Source of the DNA: Nitzschia sp. pyKryTriq1
Taxonomy: Eukaryota; Bacillariophyta; Bacillariophyceae; Bacillariales; Bacillariaceae
Length of the DNA: 64,000 nt
Assembly: GCA_956465555.1 (NCBI GenBank)
Contig: OY101121.1
Coordinates: 2,008,722-2,072,721, forward strand
Direction of reading: 5' to 3'
This document shows positions 22,001-30,684 of the stretch, in pieces (the stretch's first letter is position 1; every line of letters begins with the position of its first letter). The position numbers and the translations under genes are program-made. Below the pieces are notes generated by a model. It did not search any database. It was not told the DNA's origin and worked only from the letters and a program-made list of their open reading frames with translations.

Positions 22001-23235
22001 AATGTTTCCTTCTTCCTACCAATCTTCTCCATGATCTCTTGTTCTAGCTTGTTGGCTTGCTTCCCCTTGCTGATAGCTCCGCCCGCCGCAGCTGCCTTCA
22101 TGAGTTGCATGAGAGGATCGTCCATCGAGGTATCAACACCTGCCGCTGAGGCATTCCGTAGCATGGCTTGGTAAGCGGCGGCGTCATCTGCGACCCATGG
22201 AATAGCTGACTCGTTCATGGTAGAGGAGCTATCGTCCGAGGGCTCGGATACTGCGCTGGATGATTTCTTGCCGCCGCCGCCCGGTCCACCTACCATTGTG
22301 TCTTCCAGTAATTTCATCGAGGCAACCTTTGCTGCTTCGACTGCTTGAACCAATATAGCTGTGATTCGGGTAATCCGATTAACAAAGATTGCTGTTTCTT
22401 CGTCCTCTACCGCTCGCTCCAGAAGAATAATGCCCGGAATCGGTTGATCAACATAAGATACTGCTTTTGTAACTAACCAAATCCAATCGCCTTCTATTGT
22501 TCGCCGGCGCAAATATACTTCTACATCTGAATGACCCTTGTCCCAGAAGTGGGATTTGACACCTAATAGTCCTGGAAGGTCATCTTCATTCACCGAATCG
22601 TATCTGCAATAATGAAGGCGGGCAAATTCAACGCATGAGACACTTAATCTTCTCCTCTGCGGATACTGGTCCTGACTGGTGATAACTTACGCTGATGTCA
22701 TCAACAGAGCGTCCGGCGGGAAACCTGTGACTGTTTGGGTCGCCTCCAGGATCATACCTGCAAGAATGGATTGGAACAGGATTAGAAATACAACAGTCAT
22801 TATGGAAGTACCAATCAGGCACGAGAAACATCTGGGAGACTTCATCTTTCCCTTACCATTTTGAGCAATCGTCAAGTAGTGCTCCTCCGGTCTATTATTC
22901 TCTTGCTCCTGTTGCGCTAACATTTGCAGCAGCGACTGAACACTGTCGTTCGCTGAATTTCCTATCCCCATCATGCCCAGATCATGCATCATGCTCGCCT
23001 GGTCTCCCATCTCCGCAGCTTGCATGGCCCTTAAAAAAGCGAGTTGTTCCGGATCCATTCCCAGGCTTGCATCGGAGGCATCCATATCCATCGTGGAACT
23101 ATGGCGAGAATGCTGATGGTCGTGCTGCTGTAGTCTTTCAGCACTCCTACGACCTCCACCTCCGCTGCCGCCTCTAGCCTCTCGGGCCGCCTCTGCCATT
23201 GCGGCCTCCGCGGCCAATTGCGCCGCTTGCATCAT
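19042..23235 (-). CDS. PAS - leucine-rich repeat - response-regulator receiver fusion protein
   Basis: Three exons on the minus strand: 23235-22857, 22757-22691 and 22603-19042; introns of 99 and 87 bp with GTAAGG/GTAAGT donors and TTGCAG acceptors. The spliced product is about 1,335 residues. After an Ala/Met/His-rich N-terminus, residues ~118-215 form a PAS domain assembled across all three exons (YLTIAQNGMILEATQTVTG ... YDSVNEDDLPG ... WIWLVTKAVSY). A hydrophilic linker with helical segments follows, then at about 430-830 leucine-rich repeats of the RNI/NLRC type (LDLSNNKLGNEGLTKL, LTLDKNAIGDQGCQLV, LNLGFNQIGSRGVNSL). Residues ~1200-1325 are a complete CheY-like receiver: KVLIVDDSNVTRKL, phosphoacceptor Asp in IAFMDIDMPVMNG, ALTA and ESKP. 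No kinase domain is present. It is probably a signalling output or scaffold protein; ligand and partner kinase are unknown. Confidence 0.85.
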
Positions 23236-24524
23236 TTTGGATACCGCACGAAATGACCCCCGGTGAGAGAGTCTCTAGGGTACGAGTACTGTACAGGGAT
23301 GAAGCAGATTAGATTTCGGAGATGATACTTTCAACTCTTTACTGTAGCTGGGGTAGAAGAGTCCCCAGGAGCATCGATAAAAGGACAAAAGAGAGTTGCA
23401 GGATCACATCGAGATGCCCGATGCCCGCAACAGGCTCCATCAGCTCTACCCGTACCGGTAGAGCAGTGACAAGCAAGGAGGCACGCACGGGGCACAAAGA
23501 GCGGTCTCGCCATGGGCCGGGAAACACAGCACGCGGTTTTGTTGGAGGGTGCGAGCGATGAGTCGCGTAATACTGGGGTACGGTACCTGGTACCGGCACA
23601 CCTGGTGTACTCGTATGGGTACCACGCCCACGGGCGGGGGAGCATGCATGCGGGATGCGTGGGATGATTATTCCACGAATCCAGGTGGTACCAGGTGTAC
23701 AGTACGTAACTCTCCCCCCGTGTCAATCGCAGGGCAGGGTACACGTACAGTACTTGTACCGGGTGGGTGGGCAGGCAGTACGAGTATAGAATGTACGTAA
23801 CAGGTGCTGCCGACCAACTACCGGTACACTGTACGAACAGTAAAGAAGACGGTCGTATGTGGCGTCGCCGCCGGCGCGGTTCGCTGCTTTTGTTCAATAT
23901 TGCCTTTTGACGGAATTCTGACGTAGACAACCGTCCGAATCATCAATGGGCTACTTTTAATGCTCGCGTCATCATATAAGCCTCGGACATATTATTTTGG
24001 GAATCAGTACAAGGTTCGCTACAGTAACGCACTCAGTCGTAGTTAGTAGATACTTGTGCCGCCGGAACCTGCCTACAATTACGTACCGGTGTTGTTTTTT
24101 GGATGGAAAAGTTTCAAATGGTGGTCTGTTTCAACTACATACCTTATTGAATTGCGGTCGCAATGAGAACTACAATATTGAATATGGGTATTAGAGTAAA
24201 ATGGAGGCTGCATGAAGGAATCAAGTCCGGTAAAACCCGAACTATCGTATCTAACTGGTAGCAGTGTTCCGGTGTTGCTTTATTCTGGATTGATTCCGTT
24301 CATCTACTATCCCTGCTCGGGGTCTTAGTAGTCTCCGGATAGAGGAGACTGCTCATGTGACGAAAGCTCCTCTACTAGTACCAGTGTTGTACAGCTAGCA
24401 AAACGTAGTGACGAGATTTTCGTTTGCTATCCTCGAAATGGAGTCTAGCTTGAGAGCCGTCTAGCTACAATAGTTTTCGTGCAGTCAACTTCGTATGGCA
24501 CACTCCTTGTTTCTATTTTTTTTA
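23236..24524. other. Intergenic region rich in GTACC palindromes
   Basis: At least eight TACCGGTAC/GGTACC/GTACTTGTAC words lie between 23280 and 23830. Open frames are short and composed of repeat translations. No gene seen in 23840-24524. Confidence 0.55.
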
Positions 24525-25607
24525 CTACACGACCCCGGGAGTGGACGCCATGGGCATTTTGGCCGCCTGGGGACTTTGACTTAGATCCAATCCAGCCGCT
24601 TGCCAGATCTTGACCATAGCGCTACTCGTATACTGCGTGCAAAGGGGATCGTTTTCGTGATAGGCCATGACATATTGCATTTTCGCATATCCTTCATTCC
24701 CAGACCCAAATCCACATTCTTCCACTAACGATGGACTTCCTCCCAAATAGACTTGATTGACTACCACATCTTGGATGATTTGGTGCTTCAAGCCCATTTC
24801 CATTTGAGGATCGGATTCTAGAAAAAACGACAAACAGCGCTTGAGGACCAACTTTCGAGCAATCATGCAAAATATTACCGACATTAGTACTTTCTCTCAT
24901 CCGTTCTTGAACTTACGAGCTGGAATTTTGGCACACTTCTGTGCCACCGTTTCAAGGACGCTTGGTTCCATCAGTTTGGAAGCCACTTTATGGACTGTGT
25001 TTCTAGCATCCACAATCCCCATTTCTTCTCCATTAGGCAAAACAGCATCTTCATCTAGTTGAAAGGCGGTCGCCAACATGTTTCGCCAAGTTTCTCTTCC
25101 CAGAGTTCGAAATTCCTCTTGTGCCGCCGGATCGCATCCACCAATGAACTGCGCCAACTGTTGCGTATACATCATGATCCCTTGTTCATTGGTATCGTAT
25201 CCCAAGGCTGCAATGGTATGCAGTTGAGCCCCGAGATAAATTTCCATCATGCGTTGCCATTTCTGGACCAAGGGCAAGTTTGGCGTCTGTGACAACAATT
25301 TCAGTCGTTGTTGTCCGACGCCGTATCGAAGAATCAATTGATTGGCACTTTGAATTCCTCGAGCCATTTGGATGTTTAATGATTTAGGAGGGACGGCGCG
25401 GAAGGTTGCTTGGGGATCGTCGGGAGGGAGAGCAGACGCAAAGGAACGAACGGCAGTGCTCGTAGCAGCGGACCGGCGGGAAATAAGGCTAGCCGTCGCG
25501 TCTTTCCAACACGACGTGGCCGCCATCGTCCTGCGGGTGGCCGATTGTCGGGCGGCCAAGAGTGCCGGCGATTTGATGCAGCGAACGAAATAATGAGCAA
25601 CCAACAT
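24525..25607 (-). CDS. Putative mitochondrial protein of unknown function
   Basis: Two exons, 25607-24917 and 24817-24525, with a 99-bp intron (GTAAGT donor; TACTAAT branch-like box; TTTTTTCTAG acceptor). Product about 327 residues. The first ~60 residues are rich in Arg, Ser and Ala with almost no acidic residues (MLVAHYFVRCIKSPALLAARQSATRR), a good mitochondrial presequence. The body is predicted helical and conserved-looking (YGVGQQRLKLLSQTPNLPLV, IYLGAQLHTIAALGYD, LGRETWRNMLATAFQLDED, QIIQDVVVNQVYLGG), without a motif I recognise. The intron is required because its frame contains an in-frame TGA. No function is proposed. Confidence 0.7.
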
Positions 25608-26535
25608 ATTGACAGAGTTATTGTTATTAGGGCTTTGGTTGATGATTGATTGCAGTTCTTCGGTAAGGAGCGCGAGATGAAATAATAAAGGACGACATCT
25701 GCAATACCGGGTACAACAATGTGCGGGGTGCGGGAAGAAAAGGAAGAAGATGCCTGCAACCTGCGATCTTTTTTTGCTGTTGGCAGTCGTTGTCAGAAGG
25801 AAGGCAGGACAGACCTACCGTTTCCGTACTGTACCTTTATCTGGTACAGTACATGTACCGGTACGTACCCGGTACTCGTACACACACTTTGAACTTGACA
25901 GAAACAGGAACATCCAAGGGTGCGGGTCACCGCGCACTAACGTGGAACTCGCTTTACGGGCACGCTTGGACAATGCTCTTTCGCGCTAGCCACGCTCCGT
26001 GGCAAAGCCCGCTTGGCCTGGGCCAAGATTCTTGGCCTAGGCCAAGAATTCTTGGCCTGGGCCAAGAATTCTTGGCCTGGGCCAAGACTTCTTGGCCTAC
26101 TCTTGGCCCAGGCCAAGAATTCTTGGCCTGGGCCAAGATTTCTTGGCCTAGTCTTGGCCCAAGGCCTACCCCCTTTCTGTACCCCCAAAAGAGTAAACAG
26201 ACTAGTCGTCGAATTTCAAACATCGCATCAGCGCATCAGCGCTCATCATCCCATTTCATCATCGCTCATTGAACAAATCCAAGATCTCTCGCATCGATTC
26301 ATTCTTCAATTTTCTCTTTTCTTCCCACCTACCATGGCATCTCTCACTCGAGGTGTCGCTTGTTTTGTGGCGACATCTCATCATCATCTCATCTTGGCAA
26401 TGGGATGTCGGCCGAACGGCTTTACTGTGTTGGCAGACGTCAATAGGAGACACCAGAAATCGTAACCATTCGCAAGAGCCCGCGTTCAGCTTCAATTATG
26501 GAAACATAGCCCAATCGTTGCTCACTGAAATTATC
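25608..26535. other. Intergenic region with palindrome array 1
   Basis: Contains GTACC palindromic words at 25827-25880 and the 157-bp array of CTTGGCC/GGCCAAG palindromes at 26012-26168 (listed separately), followed by an AT-rich leader of the RPC7-like gene. Open frames across the array encode repeated Gly-Pro-Gly-Gln/Trp-Ala-Lys peptides and are rejected. Confidence 0.6.
26012..26168. repeat. Tandem array of CTTGGCC-GGCCAAG palindromes (copy 1)
   Basis: About seven imperfect ~20-bp units built from CTTGGCCTGGGCCAAG joined by AATTC-type spacers; every junction CCAAGAATTCTTGG is itself a palindrome. The segment 26071-26150 aligns directly with 28376-28455 of copy 2 with about 7 differences in 80 bases by eye. 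Confidence 0.9.
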
Positions 26536-27248
26536 ATGTCAGGCAGAGGTAGAGGCCGCGGCCGTGGGGGGGCGAGCTCCGCCCTCGGGAGCACGGCTCT
26601 TGTTGCAGCGATCAGCTCAAGAAGCTGGTCTAGATGCCGGGAATCTGCGCAGCTTGCAAGACATTACCAAGCCTCTACTATTCCCGGATTTTGAATGGCA
26701 TTCGAGCGGCCAGAAGGGTCATGATCCAACGCCTTCGTCGTTGCAACCAGCTCAGTCCCTCATCCAAACGAGCCACGGCTCCCAACATTTATCTGATCAA
26801 CAAGAGCCGCGAAATGCATCATCGCTTCCAGGATTCTCCTTTCTATGTCCGACCGTCGCAAGAAGTTGACGTGGTCCGATACAACAAACGTCCGCGCCCT
26901 TTGGAACCAGATGTCCATGTAGCGGAGAGCATCGGCAAGACTGCCGATCCGCGGTACCTTCCCGAAGAACTTTTGCCTGACAAGCTTGTTGCTTTGCCCT
27001 TGGCTTCTTCTCACAAAGTTGGTGAATTAGGCGAGGATGGGACTCCGAAGCGAGCGTTGACGCTGGAAGAACTGGCAGCGGAGGAGCAACGAAAGAAAGC
27101 AACTGGGGAGGAAGGAGAGGAGGGGGAACTCAGTGACACAGCAGAAATCGAGGAGGAAGATGAAGAAGAGGTCGCCGATTACACGACAAACTATTACGCC
27201 AGTGATGATGAGAGTGATGGAGGCGACGGAGACGAAGCCGTCTTTTAA
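26536..27248 (+). pseudogene. RPC31: RNA polymerase III subunit RPC7 (Rpc31/POLR3G)-like, two frameshifts
   Basis: The coding signal runs through all three frames. Frame 1 (ATG 26536) gives MSGRGRGRGRGG; after a run of seven G (26566-26572) the signal moves to frame 2, with SGARLLLQRSAQEAG, then DITKPLLFPDFEWHSSG (the family's 'PLFP..E' element). Between about 26700 and 26770 it moves to frame 3 with NIYLINKSREMHHRF and SPFYVRP, ending in an acidic tail with ADYTTNYYASDDESDGG before TAA 27248, very like the Rpc31 C-terminus. Each shift equals one extra base. RPC7 is part of the Pol III initiation trimer (RPC3/6/7) in the nucleus. It may be a pseudogene, or a real gene with uncorrected homopolymer indels; the conserved peptide quality favours a recent event or sequencing error. 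Confidence 0.72.
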
Positions 27249-27514
27249 ATGATTGGTTCGTAGAGATATGCTCAGTTTTTGAAGCCGTAAAAATGTCTCC
27301 ATTAGAGGTTTTTAGTCGCTACGATCTCTTTCTTCTCAGTACGTATGCGTACCCGGTAGTATAAAGTCCCGACGAACATCGTACACATTAGTGGTTGTTA
27401 GTAAGGAAAAACAACAACGAAGGGTCGTATTTTGAATAGTAATCTACTCCGTAGTAGTCTACTACAAGAACGCGGACATCTCAGACACGACTCTCGCCAC
27501 TAGCAGTCGATCAC

Positions 27515-28225
27515 CTACTTCCCTCCAAACGCAACAGCGCGAAGCTCATCCTTTTGTTTCTTTTTCTTTTGACTGTTGCCTCCGTTGGGTTGTTCTGATT
27601 GGCCGCCGCCTGTTGCTTGCTTTGCTTGGCCATGAATTTCGTCGCACTCCCTCCCTGTGGGCCTTGATTGGCGGCTGCCACTGCCACGGACCCTGGTGAG
27701 GCCTTGGCTCGGACCACAGTAGCGGCTCCGGTACCACCCCATCTTCTTCTTGGAACCCATTACAGCAGGAGCTAGGCGGGCAGGCATGGCAGGGAAGTTG
27801 TTGGTCCTAGTTGCTGGCGACGACCTCACAGTGGGGGGTTGCGCGACCCTGCTGATAGCAGGGCCACTTCCACCCCATGATGAAGTGCCAGCGACGGCAA
27901 GATTGGGTCGCGTGGCCGCCGGTTTCTTTTCCGCAAATTGTTGTCGCCGGACGCTGTTCATGTATTGCAGGGCATGTTCAGAAGCTTGGGAATTCGGGCA
28001 GGATTCCAACAGCGACGGTAAGAAGGACCAAAAGTCTGGATCAGCATAGCCCCGATCGAACAGGGCTGCGGATTGATCGACATAGCCCTCAGGGGAGAGA
28101 CTACTTTCAGCAAAGTCTTTGGTGAGTCGTTTGAGCTGTTTGAATTTGTTTGGTCCAAGCGATGCTTTGATTTCTTCGACCGTCGCCTTGGCCGACACCG
28201 CCGATATCGATGGGGCTTGTAACAA
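27515..28225 (-). pseudogene. ZNF598/Hel2-like C-terminal fragment, 5'-truncated, compensated frameshift
   Basis: The open frame has no upstream RING, zinc fingers or credible ATG; it begins at a TTG shortly after a TGA, beside the palindrome at 28260-28281. The first ~100 residues (VEEIKASLGPNKFKQLKRL, SPEGYVDQSAALFDRGYAD, DFWSFLPSLLESCPN) match the C-terminal helical region of ZNF598/Hel2-type ribosome-collision E3 ligases. From about 27745 to 27575 the family-like peptide (WGGTGAATVVRAKA, SATKFMAKQSKQQAAANQNN) is in a different frame, consistent with one extra base after the AAGAAGAAG run and one missing C near the CCC run; the frame then returns for QKKKKQKDELRAVAFGGK. The original frame stays open throughout, so a product with a scrambled ~55-residue middle is possible. 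Probably a gene fragment; family assignment is moderately sure. Confidence 0.6.
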
Positions 28226-28250
28226 ATTAGATATGCACGTATGCTCTGTT

Positions 28251-28289
28251 GGTCCGAATCAGAGAACCATATGGTTCTCTGGTCCGAAT
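28251..28289. repeat. 22-bp perfect palindrome flanked by 9-bp direct repeats
   Basis: GGTCCGAAT occurs at 28251-28259 and again at 28281-28289; between and overlapping them is a perfect palindrome at 28260-28281 centred on CCATATGG. This resembles a minimal inverted-repeat insertion with target duplication, at the truncated 5' boundary of the ZNF598-like fragment. Confidence 0.6.
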
Positions 28290-28342
28290 GACCAACAGAT
28301 TTTTTTAAAAAATGGGGGGGGAAGCACAGAGAAGGGGGGCTC

Positions 28343-28494
28343 TAGGCCAAGAATTCTTGGCCCAGGCCAAGAATTTTTGGCCTGGGCCAAGAATTCTTGG
28401 CCTATTCTTGGCCCAGGCCAAGATATCTTGGCCTGGGCCAAGAATTCTTGGCCCAGGCCAAGAACCGTGGGCCAGGCCAAGAACCGTGGGCCAC
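28343..28494. repeat. Tandem array of CTTGGCC-GGCCAAG palindromes (copy 2)
   Basis: Same unit as copy 1 at 26012-26168 and in the same orientation by alignment of the unique ggcctaYtcttggcc junction. The last units degenerate to GGCCAAGAACCGTGGGCC, repeated twice. Confidence 0.9.
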
Positions 28495-29124
28495 GCTGAG
28501 AAGCAGACACCGCGGTTTCGATTTAACGCGCTTTTGAGTTCAGTGGAGGAAGGTGGAGCGCGCGTGATCGCTCGATCCTTGGATGTTCCAGCACCACCAT
28601 AATATGTCTGTACCGTACAGTACCAGTACTTCTTAGGCATACGTGTTCTTGGTTGGAGGCAGGTGTGGCCGGCTGCAGAATAACGTCGATTTAGCGGCAA
28701 AATGAACAACTCCGTTGTCTTTCGACGACCTTCGCGAGCGAGATCGCATCTTTCCAGCTTTCCGCGGCTGGCAGCAACGATGACGAAAGCAAAAGCCATA
28801 CAAGCAGGCGAGGAGTTTTTTGTGAAGCAAAGACGATGACAAAAGGACGAAAGCAAGACTCAAACCGCACAACAGCATTCATTCCGTCTATTTACTCGTA
28901 GACCACAAGCGGCAACGTTGAAGAGCAAACTTGCATTCATCTTTGGTTGACTGTAACGTAGAGACTGTCTCTAGCCGTGTGTACTTGTACTGGTATCCAA
29001 AGCACGATCCTACGAGCATTGCTTGATCTTCAAGACCCTTTCGCTGATTATTCACATCAATATTATTGTATCCGTTGCATAATACTCGTATATATTGAAA
29101 AGACAAAGCAAGCTTTCAGATACG

Positions 29125-29158
29125 ACAAGACAAGACAAGACAAGACAAAACAAGATAC
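29125..29158 (+). repeat. (ACAAG)n pentamer in the 5' leader
   Basis: Five to six copies of GACAA immediately precede the ATG of the CUE-domain gene, giving a purine-rich, unstructured leader. Confidence 0.8.
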
Positions 29159-29159
29159 A

Positions 29160-30131
29160 ATGGCGATTACTTACGAAGAAGCCTTGGGCACTCTCGAGGC
29201 CATGTTTGGTGAACCGTGGACCCGTGAAACCTTAGATGCGGTGCTGCGGCACGAAAAGGGCCACATGGAGAATACGTGCGAACAAATCTTGAATCACGGA
29301 TCACAAGAGCCTCAATTGTTGGTGGAGCGTCTCAAGAACGGTGGAAACAGCAACAATGGCGTACCGCAACATCAGCTGTCTATGGACGAGGAATTGGCGC
29401 GACAGTTGCAGGGAGGAGGAGGACGATCGGCTGCAGCTCCCGCCAGTGCTCCTAAAAAAGGACGGGGAACACCGACGGAGCTGCCCAAGGACTTTTTGAG
29501 AATTCCGGGATACAAACATCGATCTGCCGTAGCAGGAGGTAGTAGCGCAACCGCGGGAGAGGCCGCCATGGATGATGAGACACTGGCTCGGATGCTGCAG
29601 GATGAGCTCTTTTCGGAAGAATTGGCTCGGAATCCTGATTTTGCACATTTGGCACGGGGAGGTCGTGGCGGTGGAAATCGCCGGGCTGCTCCTCCAGGAC
29701 AACGGCGAACAAATGCTTCCAATGTAGCTCCTCCCAATCCATTCGAAGGAGTTCCGAATGTCATGGAGAATCTCTCGAGTACGTCCCTTCACCTTTTCAC
29801 TTTTTAATTTTATGTTGGTTTGTTCACAGACAGCAGGAGCTTATTGTACTGTGATGTTCGAGTGGAGACGATGATTCCAACTAACCCGTTTTTGTATTCG
29901 CTTGCTATTTTTACAGAACTTGGCGAGGGTGCTCGACGACGACTGCAAATGTTTGCCGTGAATTTTGAGAATAAGCTCAATGGTCGAAACAACTCTTCAG
30001 CGGCGGCTGGTGTACCACGGGCAGGTATTCTGCAGGAAGATACAGGCGCGGTGGCAGAACGTCGGGGTTTGCTGGACGATGACGGTGAGGAGGAGATTGA
30101 ATTTGAAATGCGAGAAAAGAAGAGTAATTGA
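29160..30131 (+). CDS. CUE-domain (ubiquitin-binding) protein
   Basis: Two exons, 29160-29778 and 29917-30131, intron 138 bp (GTACGT...TTACAG). 277 residues. Residues ~4-45 (YEEALGTLEAMFGEPWTRET ... HMENTCEQILNHG) have the CUE/UBA-like pattern: a 'L..MF' first-helix motif and a Leu-rich third helix that contacts ubiquitin. The middle is low-complexity Gly/Ala/Pro with two short acidic helices (DEELARQLQ and DDETLARMLQDELFSEELA) that look like duplicated ubiquitin- or partner-binding helices. The C-terminus has GARRRLQMFAVNFENK and an acidic tail. It is probably an adaptor in ubiquitin signalling or trafficking; the specific pathway is unknown. Confidence 0.78.
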
Positions 30132-30684
30132 TTGATCGATCGTGACACGCAGAATACGCGTTGATCCTCTAGCACTTGTTCATCGTCGAAAGGCAGAATC
30201 TTATTAAAATAGGCAAGATCGCAGGAAAATGCAAATGCAAATGCTGTATAGATAAATGGGTCTATTCGAAAAATTACAAACAAATAAGGTAGTAGTGGTA
30301 GTGGTAGTGGTGGTGGTTGCCATTATTGCGTAGATGTGATGTGAAACAGTTGATCTCTATCATCGTTCGTAGTGTCATCATTCTCTTGAAAATCATATTG
30401 ATGTGAATTATAAAACCCTGCCGTGGTGGTTAGGACGGACTAACGAGGCTCACATATGATAGTCGAAGAGAAGCGAGAGGACCGAAGACGAAAAGAAACA
30501 ACAATCAATCGATCATGTGCTGGCAAGGTAAATCAATAAATCTTGGTGGTGGATGGATCCTCGATGAGGGACCTTTCCGTTCGAAGCAAAAAAACAAATC
30601 CCAACAATTCAAGCAAAAACAGTCAAGCAGCAATCATAGTCAAGCGAACATAGTCAAACAAACAATTCATCAGCAAAACAATTT
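30132..30684. other. Intergenic 3' region
   Basis: Contains a GTAGTGGTAGTGG tract (30289-30318) and A-rich CAATTC/CAAACA sequence near 30600-30690. No gene seen. Confidence 0.5.

Larger units (their letters stand above)
28226..29159. other. Intergenic region with palindrome array 2
   Basis: Holds the 22-bp palindrome with flanking 9-bp direct repeats (28251-28289), an A/T-G8 stretch, palindrome array 2 (28343-28494), a GTACC word cluster at 28610-28630 and the leader of the CUE-domain gene. No intact gene seen. Confidence 0.6.

Noticed and set aside
24818-24916. Reading the 24.9-kb intron as coding (MIARKLVLKRCLSFFLE looked plausible)
   Set aside because: No acceptor keeps the frame except the one after TTTTTTCTAG, and the through-frame has an in-frame TGA.
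25937-26223. Frames encoding repeated GPGQEFLAWAKNSW peptides over the palindrome arrays
   Set aside because: Present in several frames and both strands because the unit is palindromic; simply a repeat translation. The frames over 28259-28602 were rejected for the same reason.
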